A stretch of DNA of 64,000 bases from Artocarpus heterophyllus (Eukaryota > Streptophyta > Magnoliopsida > Rosales > Moraceae), in assembly GCA_025403435.1 (NCBI GenBank), contig CM046347.1, positions 20,169,507-20,233,506 of the forward strand. Direction: 5' to 3'. Made by a program: the position numbers and the translations under genes. The notes under the pieces are model-generated. The model was not told the origin of the DNA. It worked only from the letters and a program-made list of their open reading frames with translations, and did no database searches. Positions 12,029-22,085 of the stretch are shown one piece after another (the stretch's first letter is position 1; every line of letters starts with the position of its first letter).

Positions 12029-12425
12029 TGTTGGAAACAAAGTGCGCAGCGGAATTTTAAAAAAAAATTTTTTTCATCAGAGTATTTTCTAAAACACAAG
12101 TTTGACATGTTATATGTATAAATTAAACAGATCTTACTAACCTCAGTGTGCTGAAGAACCTCCGCGACCTGTGTAGAGAAGTAACGTTCCAGAAGAGCCT
12201 CAACCAACTGGTCTTCTTTGCTATTCTCTATCCACAACCGGAGTGAGTGTGGGCTCACACGTACAGCTCTTCCACCGGTGACTCTCCTTCCAACCAATAG
12301 AGAGAACCCAAAGCTAGTGTTCGTGATTTGTGAACAAAAGCTCTCAGGGAGTTTTCAGATGCTCACTAGAAGAGTATCACTCTTAATCTCTCAAATTGAT
12401 CTGAGTAAATCATTAGACTCACTCC

Positions 12426-12434
12426 CTTTTTATA
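12426..12434 (-). promoter_or_regulatory. TATA box in the left LTR of element A
   Basis: On the minus strand the sequence is TATAAAAAG, preceded by CCAATAGG. The same site is at 20096-20104 in the other LTR, where it would drive the element RNA. The solo LTR copy has one change. Confidence 0.6.
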
Positions 12435-13194
12435 CCTATTGGTCCTTGGGGTCAGTCCATATCAGATTAGGTCTCAAAAATCGAAACAGAATCAAGTTCG
12501 GATCAATATCTGATAAGATACGCGTGAAAAACGCGTAATCTTAGCTGTCGCGGTCGGCATGCCGAACTGTGAGATAGGCAGGCCGAACTGGCCAGTTCGG
12601 CAGGCCGAAATTTCTGATCGTCTGGCCGAACTGCCGAGAAAAAATCTCCGCGAATCTTTTATTTTCCACCCGAGATTCTAAAGGATAAAGTCTCAGTTTT
12701 GATTCAAATAGCCCAATAGAAAAGATATCTGATCAAAACAAACTTTATCAAGATAATCTCTAAGAAAATAAATCAATTCAAATAATTCTACAAGTTTATC
12801 TTGTTCTAATTGTCCAAAATTAAAACAACCGATAAACAGACAAGAATTATCCGAACGCCATAATTCAACAAGTTCATCTTGAACTAATTTCTTACATAAT
12901 TAATTCAACCGATAAACAGACATGAATTATTTGATTCTTATAAATTTAAACCAATCTGATAAATCCGACATAAGTCACCAATTATTGGAAAAGCACGCCG
13001 TGTCGTTACAGGACTTTGTGAGCTAGCAAAGGGGACCAAAATGGACCTATAAAGTTCAAGCTCATGATAATTATGAAACCCAATATCCCAGATATACATT
13101 TCACAATTATCAACTCCAACGCTACTCCACTAAAAGCTTGGAGCTGCACTCTCGAACTTTACTAGAATTACGAAGCTCGTGTAGCTAAGTCTCC

Positions 13195-13458
13195 ATGACA
13201 TATCATAGTGTATCGCATCCCCATATGATCATCCATAATCGGCTTAAGGACAAGTTCTGTCTTACCTTCCCGATTATTTTTATCTTACGTTCCATTGTCT
13301 CACCATTAGAAAACTTACCATCCAAAGATAGTATACCATTCGGTTACACCTATGTATCCAAATGGTTGAGCGCTCCAGTTTTCCAATTACAGGACAACGC
13401 ATATAAGAGGATATCATTACTCCTAAAGAGGAGCTATGGATTCCATATCTATGAATAA
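13195..13458 (+). CDS. 87-codon ORF inside the A-family LTR, antisense to the element
   Basis: An ATG-initiated frame of 87 codons, mixed hydrophobic and basic, with 'HMIIHNRLKDKFCL', 'FIFILRSIVSPLENLP' -like words and the end 'KRSYGFHIYE'. It recurs unchanged at 20866-21129 and, with two residue changes, at 62625-62888. No known domain is recognised. No promoter was identified on this strand, so expression is unproven. It may be chance: an LTR of 2 kb can hold such a frame, and the two copies in A descend from one insertion. The substitution pattern against the solo LTR is the only hint of constraint. Confidence 0.25.
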   Translation: MTYHSVSHPHMIIHNRLKDKFCLTFPIIFILRSIVSPLENLPSKDSIPFGYTYVSKWLSAPVFQLQDNAYKRISLLLKRSYGFHIYE

Positions 13459-14068
13459 CAAGTCTACGCTATCAAGAGTCATGCCTCCAACGTACCGGCA
13501 TGCATGCCACTATAGAGATGTGGGAGTCACCCATTGGTATATCAAAAGACACAAGTCGAGACAACGGGCCCATTATTCATCTCAGGATTAAGATACAATA
13601 CAAACTGACTTGTCTAAAGTGAATCGATTTGCCAAGACAGAATTATTAATCCAAATCAATTCACTTTATGTCCCGATCTAACACATCGTCACCTATGACA
13701 ACGCGCCAATGTTTCTATTCACGGAGTCCAACTCCGATGGCCAAGACCAACCATCTCCCAAAAGGTATATAGACAACATAACAATCTTTACATGAATAAA
13801 GCGCCCAACTTTATTCCCTCGATTGCGGATCATATATTTTAGACCATCACCTTAAGAGTCGTGTCTACCGCATAATCATCCCATCATATGCCCAACTCTT
13901 AAGGTTTAGACTGACAGTCTCAGACTACTGTTTGCTTATCATACATTCAACGAATATGAACGTAAAGAGGACAATATTTGGTATATATAAATGAATAAAT
14001 TCTTTATTGATAAAAATGTCTCCAAAAACGTATTACATTTTTACTCCTTAGAGCATACATGTCTAACA

Positions 14069-14079
14069 ATCTCCCACTT
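14069..14079 (-). other. Polypurine tract of element A
   Basis: On the minus strand AAGTGGGAGAT lies directly before the LTR start TGTTAGAC. It primes plus-strand DNA synthesis. The same word precedes the 3' LTR of element C (52846-52856). Confidence 0.85.
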
Positions 14080-14082
14080 GCA

Positions 14083-14763
14083 CTAAGTGAGTAAATACTG
14101 CAAATTTCGCATCCCCATAGCTTCCACATGCCTTTCGAAGACTCTCCCAGAAAGTGTCTTCGTAAATGGATCAGCTAAATTGTCCTCTGACGCGATCTTG
14201 CACACCGTGACATGCCCGCTCTCAACGAAGTCCTTTATCACATGATACTTCCGATCAATATGCTTACTCTTCTTGTGAAATCTTGGTTCCTTAGCATTAG
14301 CTACCGCCGCACTGTTATCACAGTACAGTGATACCGCTTTATCCATACCAGGAACTACCTCAAGATCCCCAAGGAACTTGCGGAGCCACACTGCTTCTTT
14401 CGAAGCATCACTAGCCGCCACATACTCGGCCTCCATCGTTGAATCCGAAGTGCAATCTTGCTTCGCACTTCTCCAACTAATGGCACCGCCACCTAGAGTA
14501 AACACAAACCCTGAAGTCGATTTCCTAGAATCCAGGCAGGATTGAAAATCCGAATCAGTGTATCCTAGAGGAGTTAAATCCTCACCCGAATACACAAGCA
14601 TATACCCTCGAGTCCTTCTCAGGTACTTGAAAATATGCTTTACCGCAACCCAATGGTTCGGTCCTGGATCCGCCTGAAATCGACTCACAATCCCGACCGC
14701 ATAAGCTAATATCTGGTCGAGTGCAAAGCATGGCATACATGAGACTACCCACTGCCGAAGCAT
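14083..14763 (-). pseudogene. Element A RNase H and end of pol
   Basis: This is the C-terminal reading frame of the polyprotein; similarity begins at about 14710 after a single-base frame change from the RT frame. Motifs in order: '[20 protein letters not shown]', 'GYTDSDFQSCLDSRKSTSG' (first catalytic Asp), 'STMEAEYVAASDA' (Glu), 'LYCDNSAAVANAKEP' (Asp) and 'KHIDRKYHVIKDFV'. It ends at a stop 4 bp before the PPT. The domain itself is uninterrupted. Confidence 0.88.
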
Positions 14764-16327
14764 AAGGTACCTTCTTCATGTATTCTCTTTCTTCATAAGA
14801 CTTTGGAGAGTCTTTCTTAGAAAGAGTAATTCCAGACCTAGATGGTTGCCCACCTTTCTTGGAATCCTGCATTGCAAACCTCCTAAGAATTTTATCTATG
14901 TAGCCGGCCTGTGACAAAGCTATCATTTTGTTCTTCCTATCCCGCAAGATCTGGATACCGAGAACAAAATTAGCCTCACCCAAGTCCTTCATGTCAAACT
15001 GCTTGGTCAACCATAATTTGACCGATGACAACGCCCCAACGTCATTGCCAATTAGCAGAATGTCATCTACATAGAGTAGTAGAAAAACCACCTTCCCATT
15101 CTTAATGTGTTTGTAAACACATGGTTCATCCACATTTTGTGAGAACCCATAAGTCTTGATCACTTGATCAAATCTTATGTTCCAAGAACGAGAAGCCTGC
15201 TTAAGTCCATAAATAGACTTTAGCAACTTACAAACCTTACCCTCTTGACCCGTGACCTTGAACCCGTCTGGTTGTTCCATATAAATGGACTCATCAAGAT
15301 AGCCATTCAGAAAAGTCGTCTTGACATCCATCTGCCAAATCTCGTAGTCGAGAGCGGCAGCTATGGACAAGAGAATCCGGATGGACTTAAGCATGGCTAC
15401 AGGCGAAAAGGTTTCCTCATAATCGATTCCTTCCTTTTGCGTATAACCCTTAGCTACCAGTCTAGCCTTAAAGGTTTCGACCTTTCCATCCACTCCTCTT
15501 TTCCTCTTGTAGATCCACTTACACCCTATGGGTTTTACCCCTTCGGGAAGATCCACAAGCTCCCAGACCCGATTAGTCTCCATAGACTTCATCTCAATGT
15601 TCATGGCCTCTGTCCAGAGTCTTGAATCAACATCCTCCATAGCTTCTGCGTAAGTATAAGGATCCCTGTCATGTTCATCCGGTTCAGCCAAAAAGACCTC
15701 CCCATTGAACATATACCTTTCAGGTTGACGCCCGATCCTCCCACTACGCCGAAGCCCCTGAGGTTGTTGTTCAGGTTTGTTTGGTTTTTCTACACCGATC
15801 GGAATGGTTTCGTTCGGAACCTCCGGAGTAAACGGATCACCCCTCAACTCCTCAAGCACCACTTTGCTTTGAGGTTTAAAGTCGTTCATGTAACTCTCCT
15901 CAAGGAAAGTAGCATTAGTTGAAACCACGACTTTATTTTCCTTTGGGTTATAAAAATAACCCCCTTTAGTCCCTTTTGGATATCCTACAAACACGCAAAC
16001 TTCTGAACGTGCTTCCAACTTATTCGGATCCTTAAACAGGACATGAGCTGGACATCCCCATATGCGAATATGGTTTAAGGATGTCTTCCGTCTTGTCCAC
16101 AACTCGTGAGGAGTTTTAGGGACCGATTTTGAAGGCACATTGTTCAAAAGATAACATGCGGTTTGTAGTGCATATCCCCAAAAGGATAAAGGCAATGATG
16201 AATAACTCATCATGGACCGAATCATGTCCAACAAAGTCCTATTCCTTCTCTCTGCTACGCCATTCTGCTGCGGAGTACCCGGCGCAGTCAAATGGGATAA
16301 AATCCCATTCTCTAACAAGTGTCCCAA
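14582..16327 (-). pseudogene. Element A integrase C-terminal half and reverse transcriptase
   Basis: The 581-codon frame opens in the integrase core at '[20 protein letters not shown]', which holds the catalytic Glu. It runs through '[20 protein letters not shown]' and the RT: '[20 protein letters not shown]', '[20 protein letters not shown]', '[20 protein letters not shown]', '[11 protein letters not shown]' and the catalytic '[15 protein letters not shown]'. There is no in-frame stop. True pol ends in this frame near 14710; the last part is out-of-frame read-through. It lost the frame from the upstream gag-integrase ORF by one extra base near 16365. Confidence 0.9.
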
Positions 16328-16334
16328 GAACTCA

Positions 16335-18043
16335 TCAGAAAGGTATTCCCCACCTCGATCTAGATCGAAGTGCCTTTATGGGTCTACCCAATTGCTTTTC
16401 CACTTCAGCCCGAAACTCCCTGAACTTATCATAAGTTTCGCTTTTGTGGTGCATTAGGTACACATACCCATATCTTGAGTAATCGTCAATAAAAGTGAAC
16501 GAAGTACTCATACCCTCCTCGTGCCCTGGATAGTTCATCGGTCCGCAAACATCACTATGCACAAGTTCTAGAACCCCTTCGGCCCTATTGCCCTTAGACC
16601 CGTATGGTCTTTTGGTCATTTTACCCTCCAAACAAGACTCACATTGAGGTATAGATTCCACCTTTAAGTGACTTAAAGGTCCATCCCTTACCAACCTTTG
16701 AATCCTATTCAGGTTAATATGGCCAAGGCGCAAATGCCAAAGATAAGTCTTATTAGAGTGAGAAGTTTTAAGTCTTTTTGAGTCATTATCATTTATCTCA
16801 GCATTAAGCAATAGGTCCATCTTAGGTTTGATAAAATATAGATTATTTTGCATCCATCCAGAACAGATAAAAGATTTGTTTTTACGAATCACCACTTTTT
16901 CATTAAAAGATACCACGTAGGAGTCTTTAAATAAAGAAGATACATAAATTAAATTCCTTTTAAATTTAGGAACATAAAAACAATCTCGCAAAATTAAACT
17001 CCTATAATTATCAAAATAAAGATGGACATCTCCCACTGCTTCCGCTGAGACCAAGGATCCATCGCCCATCCGAAGCGTTAAGTCTTCACGAAGTAGACTT
17101 CTCGTTTCTTTGAATCCCTGCAGAGAAACACAAACATGATTAGTTGCACCGGAATCTATGACCCAAATGTCACTGGATTCCTCAACCAAACAAGTTTCTA
17201 AATATAGAAGATCACACCTACCTCCCTTGGAAAGGAAGTCCTTGCAATGCTTCTTTATATGCTCGACCTTACCACAGAAGAAGCACTTAAGCTTCTTTGG
17301 GTTCTTCTTCTTCTTCTTCTTGCTCTTGGTAGCAGTAGGAATAGAAGACTTCCCACTCTTGGCCCGTTGCTTCTTTCCATTCCCAGAGTTAGGATTGGAA
17401 CCAGAAGCAGCTACCATATTGGCCTCTCCACCAGCAGGAGACTCCCTGATCAGCAGTTCAAACTCTTGTAACTGTTTCATCAGTTCTGTCAAGGTCATAT
17501 CCCGTCTATTGCTCAGATTAAAAGTAGCTCTAAACGGAATAAATTCCTTAGACAGAGTCTCAAAGACCATAGTCATCTGAGTTTCAGCATCGATGTCGGC
17601 TCCATTGGTTTGAGCCTCAGCGAGGTAACCCATGACCAACATCATGTGCTCCTTTACAGATGTCCCCGGTCTCTGTCTACAGTTTAAGAGTTTCCGAAGC
17701 GCCCCTTGCCGCTTTGTTATGGCCTGGCCTCCAAACATGTCCTCAAGATTATCCAAGATCTGCTTCGCAGTCTCATAATCCTGATGTTGAGCCTGCAGCA
17801 CGTTATTCATGCTAGCCATAACATAGCAGCGGGCCTGATCATTAGCATCTTTCCAGCGGTCGTACGCTTGGAATTGCTCATTACTTGAGTCTCCCGTAGG
17901 CTCGGGAGGACAAGGAGTTGTCAGTAACATATTTCAGTTTCTCAAAGGATAAGGACGATGTCCAGGTTCCGTTTCCAATCATTATAGTTCTCACCGGTTA
18001 ATTGGTTTTTGTCAAGTATCGATGATAAAGCGTTTTTAGACAT
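16335..18043 (-). pseudogene. Element A gag, protease and integrase N-terminal half
   Basis: The original start is the ATG at 18043 ('MSKNALSSILDKNQLTGEN', then 'YNDWKRNLDIV'). The long open frame begins only at 17930 in a frame shifted by two bases, consistent with two single-base insertions near 17950 and 17933. Then follow gag ('YDRWKDANDQARCYVMASM', 'LRKLLNCRQRPGTSVKEHM'), the zinc knuckle 'CFFCGKVEHIKKHC', the protease motif 'WVIDSGATNHVC', the pre-integrase 'YLWHLRLGHINLNRI' and the integrase core 'ELVHSDVCGPM' and 'IDDYSRYGYVYLM'. An extra base near 16365 ends the frame inside the integrase core. Confidence 0.9.
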
Positions 18044-18194
18044 TTTCAATCTACAATAAAGAATCATATACCAAACATAAGCAAACATATATAATAATTT
18101 AGTAAGATAACACAATCATGTAAAATCATACAAATGTGTTTATGTGTCAAAACCTTGAAAATATCACAACCTTACAACGATAATTCCCAACTCA

Positions 18195-18522
18195 GAATTC
18201 AACAAGCTCCTAGGGGAGTCATGCCAAATTCAATCAGGAACACGGATCCCCTCCTGATTAATATATGCCATCCAGGACCCGTATGATCCAGCATATACTA
18301 ATAATCGTTTCTTTGGCCATTAATTTTATTAACAGAGCTCCTAGGGGAGGTTAATAATAAAATTAACGTGAGTGTATAACCACCGTTTCAATATTTTATC
18401 CATGATTTATAATCACCACCTAGGGGAGTGCAACCATAAATCATACTAAAATACCTTATCCTTTCAGAGATCCAATCTGGTACATGATAGAAATCCCTTC
18501 CTAGGGGTTGGGACCATCATGT
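18195..18522 (-). promoter_or_regulatory. Four leader hairpins with a CC-CCTA-GG core in element A
   Basis: Between PBS and gag, CCTAGGGG (plus strand) occurs at 18209, 18340, 18419 and 18500. Each copy sits in a hairpin whose outer arms differ: GAATT/AATTC (18195-18199, 18227-18231); TAATTTTATTAAC with GTTAATAATAAAATTA, 3-nt bulge (18321-18333, 18350-18365); ATGATTTAT/ATAAATCAT (18402-18410, 18436-18444); ACATGAT/ATCATGT (18482-18488, 18516-18522). Inner stems are CTCC-TAGG-GGAG in the first two and CCCTTCC-TAGG-GGTTGGG in the fourth. Retained complementarity with different arm sequences suggests selected RNA structure; function is unknown. Confidence 0.6.
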
Positions 18523-19012
18523 TCTTCCTATGGACCAACGATGGAGGCCTTAGGTTCTCTCTTCGAAAACCTTCTCCCACTCAATCTTTTGAAGTCAAGG
18601 TTTTATTTTAAAATTATGCATGAATAATTTTAATATGAGCGGCACTCCCTATTCTATATGACATGTTATCAATATACATGGTAAATCATATTATAATGCA
18701 GACAAGCAAAGCAATCAAGCAAAGCTACAAGCATAATAATAATAACCGTAATATTATGGTTCCACCCTAGAGAATAGAAAAACTAAGATTACAAGAGAAT
18801 AATCGAGACATTTATCGATTCTTCATCCTTGAATCCTCAAGCTGTATCCTTCTTCATGTAATATCCATCTTCAAGTCCTCAATCCCGTATGAATCGAACA
18901 CTTCATATTTCCGGTCATATCCAAATTTAATGTTTCTCAGAATCGTCCCAAAAAATAAAATTAAAACTGCACTGAAAAATTGCACCTTTTCTGGACACCT
19001 GGATGCTCTCTG

Positions 19013-19194
19013 TCGGCAGGCCGATCTAGGTGATCGGTCTGCCGATCATGGTAGTTCGGCCTGCCGAACATGAAGGTTCAGCCTGCCGGCAGAGCACCAA
19101 AATTTCTGCCCCAGTGTCGGCCTGCCGGACCGTACGTCCGGCCTGCCGATCTGTGACCTTCGGCCTGCCGAACTGTGAGGTCCGGCATGCCGAC
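19013..19194 (-). repeat. Cluster of eight short inverted repeats (TCGGCCTGCCGA type) in the leader of element A
   Basis: Eight 12-15-bp interrupted palindromes occur in 182 bp: 19013-19024, 19033-19046, 19055-19068, 19077-19090, 19116-19130, 19136-19150, 19159-19172 and 19180-19194. The best form is TTCGGCCTGCCGAA, seen twice. The stretch is strikingly G+C-rich in AT-rich surroundings. Four related units lie in each A-family LTR (for example 12553-12632). Confidence 0.8.
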
Positions 19195-19684
19195 CGAGCA
19201 GAAAACCCTCAATCCAGAAAATACAATTTTAATGCAATTCATCAATTTTATTTTCAACAATTCAAAAACATAAAGTTAGAGACTCAGGAAATACCTGGAG
19301 GCGCCATCATCTATCTTCAAGATCCGACTTCTCGTTCCGTCTTCTCCGAATAATTATTTAATTACAAAATTCTTACAAATTAAATAATAATTCCTAGACG
19401 GAGATGATAGTCCGCCATCTAATTACATGAAAAACCTAGATACATATTCTAACCTCTAAGGAACCATAACCGGTATTAATTAATTAATAAATAATTAAAC
19501 AACAATTTAATCAACCATAATTAATTAATAAACATTCACCATATAATCCATGACAACATATATATTATATAGAAACCTAGAGTGCCATCTCTCTATAAAA
19601 TTTAATTCAAGCATAGGAGAGATAGAGATCACAAAATTTATGCATATAACATGTTCACAAACTTGCAATTTTATGTAAAAAAAA

Positions 19685-19698
19685 TGGCTCTGATACCA
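19685..19698 (-). other. Primer binding site of element A (initiator tRNA-Met)
   Basis: On the minus strand TGGTATCAGAGCCA follows the 5' LTR end after 2 bp (AT). It matches the complement of the 3' end of plant initiator tRNA-Met, the usual copia primer. Confidence 0.9.
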
Positions 19699-20095
19699 AT
19701 TGTTGGAAACAAAGTGCGCAGCGGAATTTTAAAAATTTTTTTCATTAGAGTAATTTCCAAAACACAAGTTTGACATGTTATATGTATAAATTAAACAGAT
19801 CTTACTAACCTCAGTGTGCTGAAGAACCTCCGCAACCTGTGTAGAGAAGTAACGTTCCAGAAGAGCCTCAACCAACTGGTCTTCTTTGCTATTCTCTATC
19901 CACAACCGGAGTGAGTGTGGGCTCACACGTTCAACTCTTCCACCGGTGACTCTCCTTCCAACGAATAGAGAGAACCCAAAGCTAGTGTTCGTGATTTGTG
20001 AACAAAAGCTCTCAGGGAGTTTTTTCAGATGCTCACTAGAAGAGTATCACTCTTAATCTCTCAAATTGATCTGAGTAAATCATTAGACTCACTCC

Positions 20096-20104
20096 CTTTT
20101 TATA
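20096..20104 (-). promoter_or_regulatory. TATA box in the 5' LTR of element A
   Basis: TATAAAAAG on the minus strand, in the same context as 12426-12434. This LTR is the one placed to start genomic RNA. Confidence 0.6.
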
Positions 20105-20865
20105 CCTATTGGTCCTTGGGGTCAGTCCATATCAGATTAGGTCTCAAAAATCGAAACAGAATCAAGTTCGGATCAATATCTGATAAGATACGCGTGAAAA
20201 ACGCGTAATCTTAGCTGTCGCGGTCGGCATGCCGAACTGTGAGATAGGCAGGCCGAACTGGCCAGTTCGGCAGGCCAAACTTTCTGATCGGCAGGCCGAA
20301 CTGCCGAGAAAAAATCTCCGCGAATCTTTTATTTTCCACCCGAGATTCTAAAGGATAAAGTCTCAGTTTTGATTCAAATAGCCCAATAGAAAAGATATCT
20401 GATCAAAACAAACTTTATCAAGATAATCTCTAAGAAAATAAATCAATTCACAATAATTCTACAAGTTTATCTTGTTCTAATTGTCCAAAATTAAAACAAC
20501 CGATAAACAGACAAGAATTATCCGAACGCCATAATTCAACAAGTTCATCTTGAACTAATTTCTTACATAATTAATTCAACCGATAAACAGACATGAATTA
20601 TTTGATTCTTATAAATTTTAAACCAATCTGATAAATCCGACATAAGTCACCAATTATTGGAAAAGCACGCCGTGTCGTTACAGGACTTTGTGAGCTAGCA
20701 AAGGGGACCAAAATGGACCTATAAAGTTCAAGCTCATGATAATTATGAAACCCAATATCCCAGATATACATTTCACAATTATCAACTCCAACGCTACTCC
20801 ACTAAAAGCTTGGAGCTGCACTCTCGAACTTTACAGAATTACGAAGCTCGTGTAGCTAAGTCTCC

Positions 20866-21129
20866 ATGACATATCATAGTGTATCGCATCCCCATATGAT
20901 CATCCATAATCGGCTTAAGGACAAGTTCTGTCTTACCTTCCCGATTATTTTTATCTTACGTTCCATTGTCTCACCATTAGAAAACTTACCATCCAAAGAT
21001 AGTATACCATTCGGTTACACCTATGTATCCAAATGGTTGAGCGCTCCAGTTTTCCAATTACAGGACAACGCATATAAGAGGATATCATTACTCCTAAAGA
21101 GGAGCTATGGATTCCATATCTATGAATAA
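20866..21129 (+). CDS. 87-codon LTR ORF, copy in the 5' LTR of element A
   Basis: Same length and same translation as the frame at 13195-13458. The two copies were made from one template at insertion, so their identity is not independent evidence of function. Confidence 0.25.
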   Translation: MTYHSVSHPHMIIHNRLKDKFCLTFPIIFILRSIVSPLENLPSKDSIPFGYTYVSKWLSAPVFQLQDNAYKRISLLLKRSYGFHIYE

Positions 21130-21742
21130 CAAGTCTACGCTATCAAGAGTCATGCCTCCAACGTACCGGCATGCATGCCACTATAGAGATGTGAGAGTCA
21201 CCCATTGGTACATCAAAAGACACAAGTCGAGACAACGGGCCCATTATTCATCTCAGGATTAAGATACAATACAAACGACTGTCTAAAGTGAATCGATTTG
21301 CCAAGACAGAATTATTAATCCAAATCAATTCACTTTATGTCCCGATCCAACACATCGTCACCTATGACAACGCGCCAATGTTTCTATTCACGGAGTCCAA
21401 CTCCGATGGCCAAGACAAACCATCTCCCAAAAGGGATATAGACAACATAACAATCTTTACATGAATAAAGCGCCCAACTTTATTCCCTCGATTGCGGATC
21501 ATATATTTTAGACCATCACCTTAAGAGTCGTGTCTACCGCATAATCATCCCATCATATGCCCAACTCTTAAGGTTTAGACTGACAGTCTCAGACTACTGT
21601 TTGCTTATCATACATTCAACGAATATGAACGTAAAGAGGACAATATTTGGTATATATAAATGAATAAATTCTTTATTGATAAAAATGTCTCCAAAAACGT
21701 ATTACATTTTTACTCCTTAGAGCATACATGTCTAACAATAAG

Positions 21743-22085
21743 CCCGAACGGATACAAAGTAATCTACGCACTGCGATTTAACTTCAAGACCTCAAACAAT
21801 GAGGCAGAGTACAAAGCACTCCTGGCCAAACTTTGAATGGCCAGAGATCTTGAGGTAGACTGCATAATCATTCACAGTGACTCCACGCTCGTTGTCCAAT
21901 AAGTCACTAGAGTATTCTAGGCCCGAAGGACTCGATGGTTGCATATTTGTAAGAGGTCAAGCTGCTGCTCGGACAATTCAAGTCCTACTCATTCAAGCAG
22001 ATCCCTAGATCTGAAAACTTGAAAGCCAACGCCCTTGCTCGACTAGCCTCGGGTCTCAACTGACAATGACCTATCCTCGGTCCTA
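21743..22085 (+). pseudogene. Element B second RNase H, 3' part
   Basis: Directly after element A and its duplicated ATAAG, coding resumes with 'NGYKVIYALRF' and 'TSNNEAEYKALLAKL' (catalytic Glu). It then gives 'MARDLEVDCIIIHSDSTLVV' (catalytic Asp) with a stop in between. It joins the segment ending at 12028 and completes the D-E-D pattern of the extra RNase H of Tat elements. Several later stops show decay. Confidence 0.78.

Larger units (their letters stand above)
12029..14068 (-). repeat. 3' LTR of element A
   Basis: This 2040-bp copy is bounded by TG...CA and aligns throughout with 19701-21737. Reading on the minus strand it has a TATA-like TATAAAAAG at 12434-12426. Four short inverted repeats of the GGCAGGCC type lie at 12553-12632. 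An 87-codon plus-strand ORF is at 13195-13458. Confidence 0.93.
12029..21737 (-). mobile_element. Element A: complete Ty1/copia retrotransposon nested in element B
   Basis: LTRs of about 2.04 kb lie at 12029-14068 and 19701-21737, on the minus strand starting TGTTAGACATG and ending CCAACA. The target duplication is ATAAG at 12024-12028 and 21738-21742. In element orientation: right LTR, initiator-Met-type PBS, 1.6-kb leader, gag-protease-integrase-RT-RNase H polyprotein, PPT, left LTR. The LTR copies differ by few substitutions and small indels, so the insertion is fairly recent and clearly younger than B. A solo LTR of the same family lies at 61461-63496. Long LTRs and the domain order fit copia; Angela/Tork-like is my guess. 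Confidence 0.95.
19701..21737 (-). repeat. 5' LTR of element A
   Basis: This 2037-bp copy of 12029-14068 differs by small indels in A/T runs and scattered substitutions. It contains the TATA-like site at 20096-20104 and the 87-codon antisense ORF. It drives the element RNA towards lower coordinates. Confidence 0.93.

Noticed and set aside
16129..16457. Plus-strand frames over the integrase and RT of element A (also 15245-15922 and 17158-17888)
   Set aside because: They are shadows of the minus-strand polyprotein, which has all domain motifs.
19013..19194. CRISPR-like array of short palindromic repeats
   Set aside because: Units are only 12-15 bp with irregular, short spacing, and they lie inside a plant retrotransposon leader. 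There are no cas genes.
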